Positions 21,753 to 33,137 of a DNA stretch of 64,000 bases are shown piece after piece. Source of the DNA: Symbiotaphrina buchneri (lineage: Eukaryota > Ascomycota > Symbiotaphrinales > Symbiotaphrinaceae); the NCBI GenBank assembly GCA_001599915.1, contig BCIG01000032.1, positions 1 through 64,000 of the forward strand, read 5' to 3'. Each line of letters starts with the position of its first letter. Position 1 is the stretch's first letter. The position numbers and the translations under genes are program-made. The notes under the pieces are model-generated. The model did no database searches and was not told the DNA's origin. It saw nothing but the letters and a program-made list of their open reading frames with translations.

Positions 21753-23072
21753 GGTATTTGATCCGCTTTCAATGTGTGTCTTTCCTTCTGCAATGGTCTC
21801 CGACAATGATATGCATGCACTGCTTTATTCGAGAAAAGAAAGCAGCTCCAATCCGACTGCGAGGACATATATATCAATCCCCCGCGATATACCAGCTCAG
21901 CCTTTCCGCATTGCTATCTGCGCAGCCTGCGCCTGGAGGGCGCCGAAGGTTGCCTATCTTTTCGCGCCCTGCATTTGTGTGATAATCGGCTGGGGTGTAG
22001 GAACCAGTCATATCTTCCCACCACCCACCATCTTGGTTCAGTTTGCTGTTGCTCTTTCACAGCCTTGTCCGCCTTGGGCCCAAGCGGACCGCTTCTAGGC
22101 CATCGGCATCAAGGGGCGGTGTGCTGGGCTCAACCATGTAAGCCAGGATTTTTAGAAAGAGTCGTGCACGCCGGAAGGGATCCTCGGCGAGGGAACCTGT
22201 GGGAACTGCTCTTTCGGGTGCACTACAGATAGACAGGGCGGAAGCATCCGGCTAGTGTTAATACATGGTGAGCATTTTGGTCTAAAGAGGAGTCCTGTAA
22301 ACGCATGATTCATTTGCCGTTGCGGGACTGAATATCGAGACATGTTAGCCAATAGTTCTAGCATTGGGAAGGTCCCACTTGCCAGCAGGAGATGTCCAGC
22401 CTTGTGAATCGCGCTCTATCAAAGACATTAGAAAGAATAGAGTTTCTGGCTTTCGAGCTTGTGCCAAGCACAATTGCATGCCCCCATCTATATCACATCA
22501 GGAACGGGATGTTGAGACATGACAGCTAACATTTCTAGCATTGGGTAGCTCATGCCTGATAATGCCGCTCTGCTCTAATAGTCCCCGGTAATGCAGGATA
22601 GAGTTTGTGGCTTTGGATCCCACACCAATCATAATTGCCCGAACTCATCTCTATCATGTCTGGAAAGTTTCAGACACATGCGTACCTCTTAGACGGGCTG
22701 ATTAAGAGGGGTCCATCAAACGTAGACTGCCCCCCTGCATTGCGTAAGTTATCCCTGCTCCTCACCCTTTGCCCTCTTCGCCGCATATAGGCGGGTTGAA
22801 GGCACCTCAGAGCCCAGCGCTGGGATTCAAGTGAGAGGGAAAAGGTCTGGAGTGTCAGATGATATGTAGGACGTTATGTGATTGGAGATGATTGATGACT
22901 ATGCATTCGAAGAAGACTTCAACAAAAGCACCGATAAGAACCGAGACATGACTCCTGTCCAAATTCCTCCAACGCCGAACGCCTCGTAACAGAATCATGC
23001 CATTACTCCTCCTTCCGTGCAAAGGCCGTTAATCCAACCTGTGGACCTGATCCACCTCTTACCATATCCTCC
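21753..23072. other. 1.3 kb spacer holding a degenerate tandem repeat
   Basis: Upstream of the ankyrin gene and downstream of the 23073-24790 gene. The only structure I see is the diverged repeat at 22337-22665, listed separately. No coding frame is convincing. Confidence 0.45.
22337..22665. repeat. Diverged tandem duplication, unit about 160-177 bases
   Basis: Three blocks recur in the same order. GAGACATG...TTCTAGCATTGGG occurs at 22337 and 22514. ATAGAGTTTCTGGCTTT at 22437 is matched by ATAGAGTTTGTGGCTTT near 22599. ATTGC...ATCTATATCACATC near 22475 is matched by ATTGC...ATCTCTATCATGTC near 22635. Spacing differs between blocks, so indels have accumulated. It is an old two-copy duplication with no coding capacity. 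Confidence 0.6.
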
Positions 23073-24790
23073 TCAAACCGCCGGCGGCAGCAAGATATCC
23101 CAGTCCTCAGTCTCCGGTGTCTCCGTAGGTACGGTGTGCCGGAACCTGTGCTCCAACACCTCGTTCGGGACATACCCGGGATGGGCCTCCGCAATGTGCC
23201 GAATGAACGCATCTGTGTTCCGCCATGGTTCTGTTGGCTTCCCCTCCACACTGCAGAAGATACATCTATACCCGAATGTGGTGTTCCGCATGTGTGCCTG
23301 CGCAACGTGTGACTTTGCCAGGAACATCCATCGATAGGAGACGCCGTATTTTGAGCGAACTCTGGGGTCATACGTGAGGCCTGCTTTCTCGGGGTAGGAA
23401 GAGAGCGAGGAGGTGGTGCTGGAGACGGGAACTGCGTCGCCCTCGTAGGCGCATTTTGAGTTAGAGCATTTCCAGTACTTCCTGTAGCCGACGCCGATGG
23501 GGCCGTCTTCTCGGCGCAGCTTGAAAGCATCTTTCCAGCCGACCTGGAGCTTCCACGCTCCTTCGCAGAAGCCGCCGTAGCTGTTCTCAGCGGAGGGAAG
23601 AATGCTGGTCGTAGTGCTGCTGGAGGCTCTGGATCGCATACCGACAGACGTGGTGCTGTCTTTGCGATGATATGATGACGCCGGAGGTTGAGGAGGGCTA
23701 CCTCCTGTCTCTGCGTTCCAGGGGTTATGGAATAGTTCGTTTGCGTGATTGTTCGATGCTGCCGAGGGCATGTTTTCTTCGAACCACTCTTCCCGGGCTG
23801 CTGCACTTCCAGAAGGGGACTGCGAAGAAGCCTGATCCCTTGAAACGCCTTTGCTCCGCAAGGGTGCTGGACTGACGTTCGGGTGGGGAGCCAGCAAGGA
23901 CCGAAATGTCGATTCTCGAGCAGGTCCGGTAGGCGTATCGGAAACACTGTTCACATTCTCGGCACCGGAGCTCTTTCTCCGGTTAGGAAGGTGGAAGAAA
24001 TTTCGCCGATTCTTCGGAAGGGATGGTCCACTGTCATCGTAAGCTATCCGTTGGGTTGCGGCCATCGGTCTCCCAGCCGTCACTGGGGACACTGACTTCT
24101 TTTCGGACTGTATCTCTGAATGAGGTTCTGCAGTAACAGATGTTTCATCGTCTTCGTTAAGTTCCCAGACCCGATCATTGATCTCATGCGCGGTGTTGTC
24201 GTACCAGAGATCTCTACTCGAACCGTGAAGATGGCTTCCACGGTCCCTCCGATCTGCAATAGGCCGCTGCAGAGTAGGCGGATCTGCATTCTCAATCGCT
24301 GGTATCATCTCTTTTATAGACGACGCTTGCTCAAGCCGCATGTAAAACTCTAATAGTGCTGTGAGAGATTTGACTCTTCCGGTATCGGATTTATTGATCA
24401 GGACAGTGAAATCGACCATCATGTCATCGACTTGAGCCTCACGGAGGTGAGTCAGCAGGGTCCCTTGAAGCTCAATGATAATATCCTTGAGCTGGTTCAC
24501 TACAATATCTAAAGAAGTTGGCGAGTGCTTGGTAAGGGGTCATTGGTCCGTAACTTACCGTCGCCCTTGGCATATGCAGGCCCGAACCTGGAGACCCCCT
24601 CATTTTTCTGGGCTTCCACTTGGCCAGAACCTCGGGCAAGAGACTCCTCAAGATATTTCGTTGGAAGAGCGGCCTGCTTCCTCCGACGTCTAGCTTTGAT
24701 GTTTTCCACGATTTTCGTTCCATCTTGGTAGGCAGACACCACCGCGGCAACGCAACCAATGACTCCAACTACAACTTCTATGCCGGACAT
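23073..24790 (-). CDS. Fungal protein with STAND/HET-like N-terminus and zinc-finger-like C-terminus
   Basis: Two exons (24559-24790, 23073-24508) around a 50-base intron (GTAAGT...TTTAG), 555 residues. The N-terminus (MSGIEVVVGVIGCVAAVVSA, then a basic KARRRRKQA stretch) resembles the helical segments that head fungal STAND and HET-type proteins. Residues about 60-300 are helical and then disordered and Ser/Pro-rich. The C-terminal 200 residues look conserved and structured. They contain CSNSKC, a CIFC...H-x3-H arrangement (YRCIFCSVEGK, then FIRHIAEAHPG) that could bind zinc, and an acidic terminal motif DWDILLPP. Similar uncharacterised proteins are common in Pezizomycotina, often in variable loci. 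It sits next to the ankyrin/transmembrane gene on the same strand, so a shared role in self-recognition or signalling is conceivable, but this is inference only. Confidence 0.75.
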
Positions 24791-25935
24791 GGGTCGAGTG
24801 AATTCCGCTGGTCTTCTTCACGAAGGATGTAAATGGCTTTATGGATATGATGGTGAATCAGTTCCTACGCGGCCATGTGCGTTGTCAATAGCTCGGGGCG
24901 GGCACAGCCCGCAGCCTTGCGGGGACGTCCAATCTCCTTGGATCATATCAGCCTCTTTGTGTGACCTCGCTTGACGGGACGGGTGATATTGCATGGGATA
25001 AAACTGGATTATTGTGCCATGCAGTCCAAGTTGCGTAAGGTATTATTCTCTTATCCGGCATGACGCTGCCGGACCAAAGGATTCCTCTCATTGAATCACG
25101 AGCACCCGATAAAGTTAGAGCAATATGCAGTAACGATAGGGGTATATGAATGGATTGGTGCATCGAGGGAGGGTAATTGGACAAAGTCAGCCGAATCCCC
25201 AGATTTTGAGACTAACGGAATCCCCTGCAATATGGATTCGTCCATAACTGTCAGAAAGATGGATTTTCGGCCATAAGTACTCCTTATCCAGGCCCGTAAA
25301 CAGTGGTTCCTGCAGGGCAAGTTGGGTTGGTGCGTATAGCCGAGAAATAACCAATTATCAAATTACCAGGTAGTTTGCTATGGCTACCGGAAAATTCGCT
25401 ATAAACTAGAGCAGCAGCCAATCAGCAGTCACATTCGAACAATTAGTAAGGTAAGGTCCCTAAGGGGAAGACCGCAGTACCTCGTACGTTCATCCCTTTG
25501 GATGGAGACACGGGGCAAAGCGCGAGCCCGTGAAACAGTCTGCTGGTGGATTGGATCAAGGTGAGCTGGCCGAGAGCTCTTGAATGCGGTTCGAGGAGGT
25601 CGTGTGTTCTGGATACGGGAATTTGGAAATTTGGGAGAGTAGCCGGGTGGAGAAAATGGGCCGAGGCGAGGGCTCGTATCGTTCGGTTCTGGTTCGTTCA
25701 TCACCCCACACTTTACGCTGGCGAGCCCCGAGTTGAGTCACAACTTTAAATTCCTCCCTCCCGATATTGTTCCACGCTGCCCATCCTACCTGTCCCAACC
25801 AACAAATATAGGACTATTGATCACACTGGCAATTGGCCTAATTAACTGTTCTCGGCACTATATATGCTTCTGGGCTCGGAACAAAAGATCTCAAGCTCTT
25901 GGTGACCGGACCTGCTCGTCGCGTGCCCCTCCATC
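24791..25935. other. Divergent spacer, no gene seen
   Basis: 1.1 kb between divergently transcribed genes, so it should carry both promoters. Frames at 25429-25798 overlap in antisense and look like chance. Confidence 0.5.
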
Positions 25936-27434
25936 ATGGAGAGCCTCCAGCGGCCGATGATCATACAGTCAAGAGCCATCGGCAGACTCTGCCCCATACG
26001 ACGACATGCTCGCCATAATGGCAACCTGGCCCATGTATCGCCTGCCAGTCTGGCTTGGTCACATCCACCTTCGAGAGCCAGCGTCGCCGACGATGAAGTC
26101 GCTCGATTGGCTACCAAGCGCATGCGGCGGTTGACCCTGGCTGATCTTGTCAGGTAAGGAGCCCTTGCAGTTCTTACTATATATTGAGACTCATGATACC
26201 TTCTAGACATGGTCGCCCTCCTCTCTCCGAATCTGCTCTTCTGGCCTCTGCCAACTTTACCCTCTCCCTCCTACCGATTCGCCTCGCCCACCGCATAAAA
26301 GCCCTGCGCAACCTTCCATTCATCGTGGTATCGAATCCACATGTTTCGGCCATATATAACAACTATTTGCATTCCCTCTCTACTCTCCTTCCCTACGCTA
26401 ATCGGGAAATCGATACCCTCGAAGAAGAGATAAAGTTCACCGAAGTAATGGCGGACTTGGTCCAGACCCATTCCAACACTATCCCGACTCTTGCCCGCGG
26501 CTTCTTCGAATGCCGGAAATATATATCTCCATCAGATGTGACCCGCTTCCTGGACGAACATCTCCGAGTCCGTATCGGCACCCGCCTCATCGCCGAGCAG
26601 CACCTTGCGCTCCACTTTTCCTCACAGCCACACCAGCCCGCGGAGAATTACACACCTCCGCCGAGCAGCTACATCGGCGTTATCGACACCGCTCTTCGAC
26701 CTGCAGATATAATCCGGCACTGCGAGAGCTTTGTCTCCGACATCTGCGAGTTGAAGTACGGTGTTAGACCGCACCTGGTGATTAATGGCCAGCCGGATAC
26801 CACCCTAGCACACGTTCCGGTACACGTCGAGTACATTGTCACCGAGTTGCTCAAGAATGCCTTCCGCGCAACAGTGGAAAGCGGCAATGAGCGCTATCCA
26901 ATCGAAGTCACCATTGCAGCTGCACCCGGCTCAGAGCCCCCGCAACGGCTCCCCGGTGATCCAGTCACAGGACCCGAAGGCGAGATCGTGGATCAGGCTA
27001 TGCGCTTTTTCGGAAGCGAAGACACGCTTTCCACGGCCTCCGCAAACGCCACGTCTGCAACATCATCTTCCCTTCAATCGCTCGACCCTAGAACACCAGG
27101 GGTGACGATTCGCATCCGAGACAGAGGCGGAGGCATCAGCCCTGCTCATTTGCCGAATATATGGCGCTATAGCTTCACGACGTTCAAAGGGGAATCTGAT
27201 ACTTCGCCCGGAAATGGAAACATTGACGCGTTGAACATGCTCTCCGGTGCAGGGGGTTTGGGTGATGGTAGCAGCATCGCCGGTCTGGGGTATGGCTTAC
27301 CCCTCAGCAGGGCGTACGCTGAGTACTTTGGTGGAGGCATTTCGCTACAGAGCATGTATGGTTGGGCAACAGATGTATATCTGACTTTGAGTGGTGTTGA
27401 TGGGACAGGGGTTGCGGATCTTGGAAAAGTGTAA
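25936..27434 (+). CDS. Mitochondrial protein kinase, PDK/BCKDK family
   Basis: Two exons (25936-26153, 26207-27434) around a 53-base intron, 481 residues. These GHKL-fold kinases phosphorylate the E1alpha subunit of pyruvate dehydrogenase or branched-chain 2-oxoacid dehydrogenase in the mitochondrial matrix and switch it off. The first 40 residues are Arg-rich with few acids (RAIGRLCPIRRHARHNG), fitting a mitochondrial presequence. The helical regulatory domain follows (RIKALRNLPFIV...NPHVSAIY; FLDEHLRVRIGTRLIAEQH). The ATP site shows the N box EYIVTELLKNAFR (near residue 280), the G1 box DRGGGI and the G2 box GLGYGLPLSRAYAEYFGG. Between N and G1 boxes there is a long Ser/Thr/Ala-rich insertion, common in fungal members. 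Which dehydrogenase it targets cannot be decided by eye. It is convergent with the Pbi2-type gene. Confidence 0.92.
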
Positions 27435-27692
27435 AGTTATATGTTGCTTGTCGGGTGTTGGGTTTGTTGCCTTGGAAACGGTCCAAGAGGGCGCATATAG
27501 ACAGGCCTTACGGCCAAGGCGCCGACAAATGGGCCGAAGTGGCCCATCTTTACCATTCACAATGAAGTCTCATGAGTGCCAATCAATACATTGCTCTATC
27601 GTCAATCGATATCAATTCCATCTATCCTTTATAGGATGTCCGCAACCTATCCGTCCGCTCATCCTAGGACTGCAAATGCCACTCTAGTACAT

Positions 27693-28191
27693 TTACTGCG
27701 TCTTCACCTCGGAGTCCTCCTCGACATGGATATGCTCGTTGCTCTGCAGGATCGAGACTTTGTCATCGGGAACCTCAACTCTATAAATCCAGGGGTTAGC
27801 ACGGCCAACAACGGATTGTGTGGGATTGGGAAACTTAGGACGTACGTGAAGCCCTTGATCAGAGTAAACTCATGTTTGATGGTTCCGCCTTGGGATTTGA
27901 CGAGCTCCTTTGCCCTGTTGTGGATAAGTGAGCCACAATTTTTATTGGCCGTAACGAGGTTGAAGTAGTTCACAAGGACCTCCGGTGGTGCTGATAAGAG
28001 GGGCATTGCGGAAGCTGAATAGCAAAGAGGACACTGGTGTGAAAGGAGAGCTGACGCACTTTTCAAGTTCGGCTGGGGAAGCATTCTCCTTCAATGTCAC
28101 CTGTTGGCCGAAACACAGATTAGCTGATTGCCGCTGGCAGTGCGGAGATGCGGCAACGCAGGCCGGGATGGATGCTCACGTTGTAAATCAT
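27693..28191 (-). CDS. Proteinase B inhibitor (I9 family, Pbi2-like)
   Basis: Four tiny exons (28180-28191, 28060-28100, 27846-27914, 27693-27780), separated by introns of 79, 145 and 65 bases, spell a 69-residue protein. It starts MIYNVTLKENASPAELEKAK, continues through GGTIKHEFTLIKGFTVEVPD and ends EDSEVKTQ. This matches the small I9 propeptide-like inhibitors such as yeast Pbi2, which block vacuolar subtilisin proteinase B and, with thioredoxin, help vacuole fusion. The conserved core GGxIxHEYxLIKGF and the terminal acidic tail are clear. The first exon is just four codons. No single open frame reveals this gene, so it is easily missed. All junctions are GT/AG and total 210 bases. It is divergent from BMS1 with 379 bases between starts. 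Confidence 0.9.
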
Positions 28192-28570
28192 CTTGAAGGG
28201 TCTAGTCGAGAGATAACGGCGAATGTTTATTGAGGCGAAACGAATCTTTACTTCTGGATCGACGAGAAATCGAAGTGCTCTTTATATGCAGATGAAGATG
28301 CTGATGTGAGCAAGCAGCAGCGTGGGATGTTTATCAAGCAAGGCAAGGCAGCCATTCCAGCCCAAGCTTGGCGGGGGTCGAGGTGATGACGCACGGCTCG
28401 CCAGCCCACCATCCTATTCTGAACTAGTCCCGGAAATACATATCACCGCTCTACCGGATAGCGCACAGACCTCGCTCAAAAAGTTCGCCGTTCACCGCAA
28501 AAAAAGCTCTGGCAAGCAATCAGGAACCAGGATAGGCTCTTGCACTGCGTGAAGCGCAGCAGCAGACACG
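28192..28570. other. Shared divergent promoter region of the Pbi2-like gene and BMS1
   Basis: 379 bases between two ATGs pointing away from each other. A plus frame at 28322 would read as a GCLSSKA start, but its first codon is GTG and no ATG precedes it, so it is not called. Confidence 0.5.
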
Positions 28571-31500
28571 ATGGAGGACCAGAAGAATAGGCCTCATCGC
28601 AAGACGAAGGAGAAGAAGGCACATTCTGGTGGTAAGTCTTACTCGGCTATCTCCTGTTCCAGTCGGGAAGAGGAGTGGTTGAAGGGACCGGGCGTGGCTG
28701 ATGTGCTTGACAGGCCCGAATCCGAAGGCTTTTGCTGTCTCGAATCCGGGAAAACTGCATAAGCAGGCGGCGAGGAGTCATGATGTGAGTGCAAGGGAGA
28801 TATAGCTTGGATGGAGCAAGTGGCTTATGTCTGGAATAGATCAAAGAGAAAAGACTTCACGTCCCGCTCGTGGACCGCCTGCCGGAGGAGGCGCCGCCCA
28901 TTATCGTCGCCGTTGTTGGGCCGCCAGGGGTTGGCAAAACCACTCTGATCAAGTCCCTTGTCCGGCGCTACACAAAACACACCCTTTCCTCACCCACCGG
29001 ACCCCTCACAGTCGTGACCTCCAAGCGGCGGCGTCTGACCTTCATCGAATGTCCTGCGGACTCGCTCGCCAGCATGATCGACATCGCCAAAGTCGCTGAT
29101 ATCGTGCTACTCATGATAGACGGAAACTATGGCTTCGAGATGGAGACAATGGAGTTTCTCAACGTGCTGGCTTCGAGCGGTATGCCCGGCAACGTCTTCG
29201 GTATCCTGACACACCTGGACTTTTTCAAGAAGCCGAGTACACTAAAGGAGGCGAAGAAACGTTTAAAGCATAGGTTCTGGAGCGAGTTATACCAGGGCGC
29301 GAAGTTGTTCTACCTCTCGGGCGTCATAAATGGGAGATATCCGGACAGGGAGATCCACAATTTATCGAGGTTCATAAGTGTCATGAAGAACCCCAGACCG
29401 TTGATATGGCGGAATTCTCATCCATATTGCTTGGCTGATCGGATGCTGGACATCACACCACCTACGGCAATCGAGGAATTTCCGAAGTGTGATCGCACCG
29501 TCGCGCTATACGGCTACCTACGCGGGACGAACTTCCCTGCAGAAGGCGCAAGGGTCCACGTCCCAGGTGTCGGCGATCTCAGTGTGTCGCATATTGAAGC
29601 ATTACCGGATCCATGTCCAACTCCATTCATGGACCAAGCGATCGCAAAAGCCACTGGCAAGTCGGGTAGGCGGCGATTGGGTGAAAAACAAAAGCTCCTG
29701 TTTGCGCCAATGTCGGATGTTGGTGGTGTTCTGGTAGACAAAGATGCGGTGTATATTGATGTCAAGACGTCAACCTTCGACAACGACGCTGAATCAGACG
29801 AAGAGCGCGGTCTGGGTGAGCAGATGGTCGTCGATCTGCAGAGCGGAAAGCGCCTACTGGGAGAGGCAGATGAGGGTGTCCGACTTTTCAGCACCGGCGA
29901 GGAGGTACGGACAGTTGAAGAGGAAGACGAGGAAGAAGACGGCAACGTAGGAAGGAAAGAACGCCGAAAAGCCAGAATTGTGGAAAGAGAAGAGGCAGAC
30001 GATGATTCTGATGAAGATGAAGGATTCGAGAGTGGAAGTGATGAAGAGGATGATACGGGTTATATTGAGGGCGGTGATGTCTCGGCAGAGAAACTCGGTC
30101 GGAGCTTTCGGAAGGATACCAAAGACGCCGCTGACGGAGAAGGAGAAATCGCTTTCGTTGAGAGCGACTCGGATCTCGGTTCCATTTCGTCTGCGGATGA
30201 ACAGTCGTTCGATGAAGACGATCTTGGAAGCGAGTCCCATGAGGATGAAGACGAAGATGGCGCTCTTCGTTGGAAAGAGAATCTTGCGGATACCGCCAGA
30301 AGGATGCATGGATCCAAACGGCCGTTCCGTACGGCTGACTTTGCAAGGCTCATGTACGATGAGTCATTAACACCTGCAAAAGTTCTCCGGAGGTGGAGAG
30401 GGCAAGATGAGGAAGAAGACGATGAGGAAGAACATGAAGATGAAGACGACTTCTTCAAGAAAGCCAAGAATGAAGAGGATGATTCCCTGGAAGGTCGGTT
30501 GATACCAGCTTATAATTATGAGGAGCTAGAGCAGAAATGGACAGACGAGGAGAACCTAGAAGCTCTGCGACAACGATTTGTTACAGCAAGTTTGTCAAAA
30601 GGAAAAGACGGTGAGGATGACGAAGAGGATGACGAAGACGAAGAGGGGAATTTCGATGACCTAGAAGACGATGATGAAGGGGATGGCGAGTTCGAAGACC
30701 TGGAAACCGGAGAGAAGCATACTGCACCAGAGACTACTGCGGCGGCCCAGGATGGCGAGGAAGACTCGATCGAAGCTGAGCGTGAGAAGAACGCCAAACG
30801 AAAGGAGGAGCTCAGGCTGCGGTTCGAGGAAGAAGATAGGGAAGGCCTCGCCAACGACCGTACGAATGAACGAAAAGAAGGTGGTGAGGAGGAACAGTTT
30901 GGGGAAGATGAGTGGTATGATGCTCAGAAAGCGCAAATTCAAAAGCAGCTGGACATCAACCGCGCTGAGTTCGATCAATTGGACGAGGCGTCCCGTGTTC
31001 GAGCGCAGGGGTATAAGGCTGGTACTTATGCACGGATCGTCCTGGAAAATGTGCCATACGAGTTCGTTGCTGGCTTCAACCCTCGATTCCCTATCATCAT
31101 TGGAGGTTTGACACCGACGGAGGACCGGTTCGGCTTTGTTCAAGTGCGCATCAAGCGACACAGGTGGCATAAGAAGATCCTCAAGACCAACGATCCATTG
31201 ATCTTTTCGCTTGGCTGGCGGAGATTCCAGACACTGCCGGTTTACAGCATTTCTGATTCACGTACGAGGAACAGGATGTTGAAATACACTCCTGAGCATA
31301 TGCATTGTTTCGGCACCTTTTACGGACCTCTGATAGCACCAAACACTGGTTTCTGCTGTGTTCAGTCGTTCTCCAACAAGAACCCTGGTTTCCGCATCGC
31401 AGCCACTGGAGTCGTCCTCAATGTCGATGAGACTACGGAGATTGTCAAGAAGCTCAAGCTAACTGGACATCCATACAAAATCTTCAAGAATACTGCTTTC

Positions 31501-32282
31501 ATCAAAGACATGTTTGCAAGCGCTCTGGAAGTCGCCAAATTCGAGGGCGCCAGTATTCGTACTGTGTCTGGCATCAGAGGTCAGATCAAGCGTGCCTTGA
31601 GCAAGCCAGATGGTCATTTCCGTGCTACCTTCGAGGACAAGATCCTGATGAGTGATATTGTCTTTCTGAGAGCATGGTATCCAGCGAAACCGCATCGTTT
31701 CTACAACCCAGTCACAAACCTGCTTGAGGCGCCAGAGGCCAAGGAAGCTGAAGGTCCGCAAGGCTGGAAGGGAATGAGATTGACTGGAGAGGTGAGGCGT
31801 GACGAGGGTATACCAACGCCGATGGACAAGAACTCGGCGTACAGGGTAAGCATTGCATGCTGCGGTTATAAGTTTTGTTCTATGCTAACAGTTCACAGCC
31901 CATCGAACGTCCTACGCGCCATTTCAACCCACTCCGTGTACCCCGCCAACTCGCGGCGGAGCTTCCCTTCAAGTCCCAGATCGCGCAGATGAAGCCTCAG
32001 CGCAAGGAGACGTACATGCAGAAACGAGCTGTGGTCCTCGGCGGCGAAGAGAAGCGGGCGAGAGATCTGATGCAGAAGCTGATGACTCTACGGAATGAGA
32101 AGGTTGCCAAACGGCGAGCTGCGCAGGAAGAAAGGCGCAAAGTCCATCGCAAGAAGGTCGCGGAGAATGAAGAAAAGAGGAGCGAGCGGGAGAAGAGAGA
32201 GAAGCAAGAATACTGGCAGCGCGAGGGTAAGAAGAGGAGATCGGATACTGAAGGTGGAGGAGGTGGAAAGAGACGGAGATGA
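28571..32282 (+). CDS. BMS1: Ribosome biogenesis GTPase BMS1
   Basis: Four exons (28571-28631, 28714-28784, 28840-31845, 31899-32282), 1173 residues, close to yeast Bms1 (1183). BMS1 acts in the nucleolar small-subunit processome, binding U3 snoRNP and Rcl1 for early cleavage of pre-rRNA. The start [18 protein letters not shown] and the [11 protein letters not shown] segment are family hallmarks. The GTPase domain has Walker [10 protein letters not shown] at residues 71-79 and a THLD segment in place of NKxD. Residues about 330-690 contain long acidic runs, including blocks of Asp/Glu, matched by Arg/Lys clusters at the C-terminus. The TSR1/BMS1 C-terminal half ([53 protein letters not shown]) is complete. 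Exons 1 and 2 are short, 61 and 71 bases. Confidence 0.97.
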
Positions 32283-33137
32283 GGGTTTTGTTGAGACTGC
32301 GGAGAATTATTGCATAATTTTGACAGTGGTTCGATCGGCGGGAAACCTCCTGATGAGGGGTAATTGCATGAACTGTTACACACTGCAGGCGTAACGAGCG
32401 GACAGGGGGCACGTGCAGCATTGCAGCATTAGGTCGATAACTGGTATGTACCATATGTATAAGCGCGGTTGGAGGCCTTGTTCAAGCGTCAAAAAGCATC
32501 GAGCCTAGCATCTGGGGTTATCTTATGGACTAGCTATAGAAAACATCCTCCATCTAATTCAAATCACACTTGACTTGAACTGTCCTGTCTCATCGGGTAC
32601 CTGAATGGCTGATGGTTCCGGAAAAGTGTCGATTGCGTCGCGCTTGACTGAACGCGGTCATTGCCTGGACGCTTACTCATCCATCTAGGTGCCTCGCTCA
32701 TGCGCGTCAATGGCTTCGCGTCCATTCGAGTGAAGTAACATCACCTTCGCCCTGTTTCCTATTCGCACCCATCAACAACCTTCACTCCTCTATTATTATC
32801 CCCTCAATGGTCGCCTAGCTATTGCCAGACAGTGGCTGGACCTATTGTCGAGCGACACCTGCCATATGCGCAGCATATATCCCCGTACATCTATTGTTTT
32901 GTTGCTTCCGATAACCCGCACTTGAACCGTTGCGCGCAGTTACCGGCGCACTTGACCTCTTACGACGACGAGCAATACTTTTGGGTCTGGCCCTGTGCAG
33001 TCGCTGACATATTTTAAAGCCTACTTTCTTGCCCTGATATTGAACTCAGATGTGGCGGTCACAAATAATCTCGCCGAGCCTCTAATAAACATACAAACGT
33101 TGCGGTGAATGGCAACGCTGCAGCGACTGCTCCCACA
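32283..33137. other. BMS1 3' flank and Whi5-like promoter
   Basis: 855 bases with no coding frame I trust. The last 450 bases are C/T-rich and lie immediately upstream of the Whi5-like start at 33138. Confidence 0.5.

Noticed and set aside
28322-28552. Plus-strand frame that reads GCLSSKA at its start, resembling an N-myristoylated signalling protein
   Set aside because: Its first codon is GTG and no in-frame ATG precedes it. It sits in the short divergent promoter of BMS1 and has no splice link to a start.
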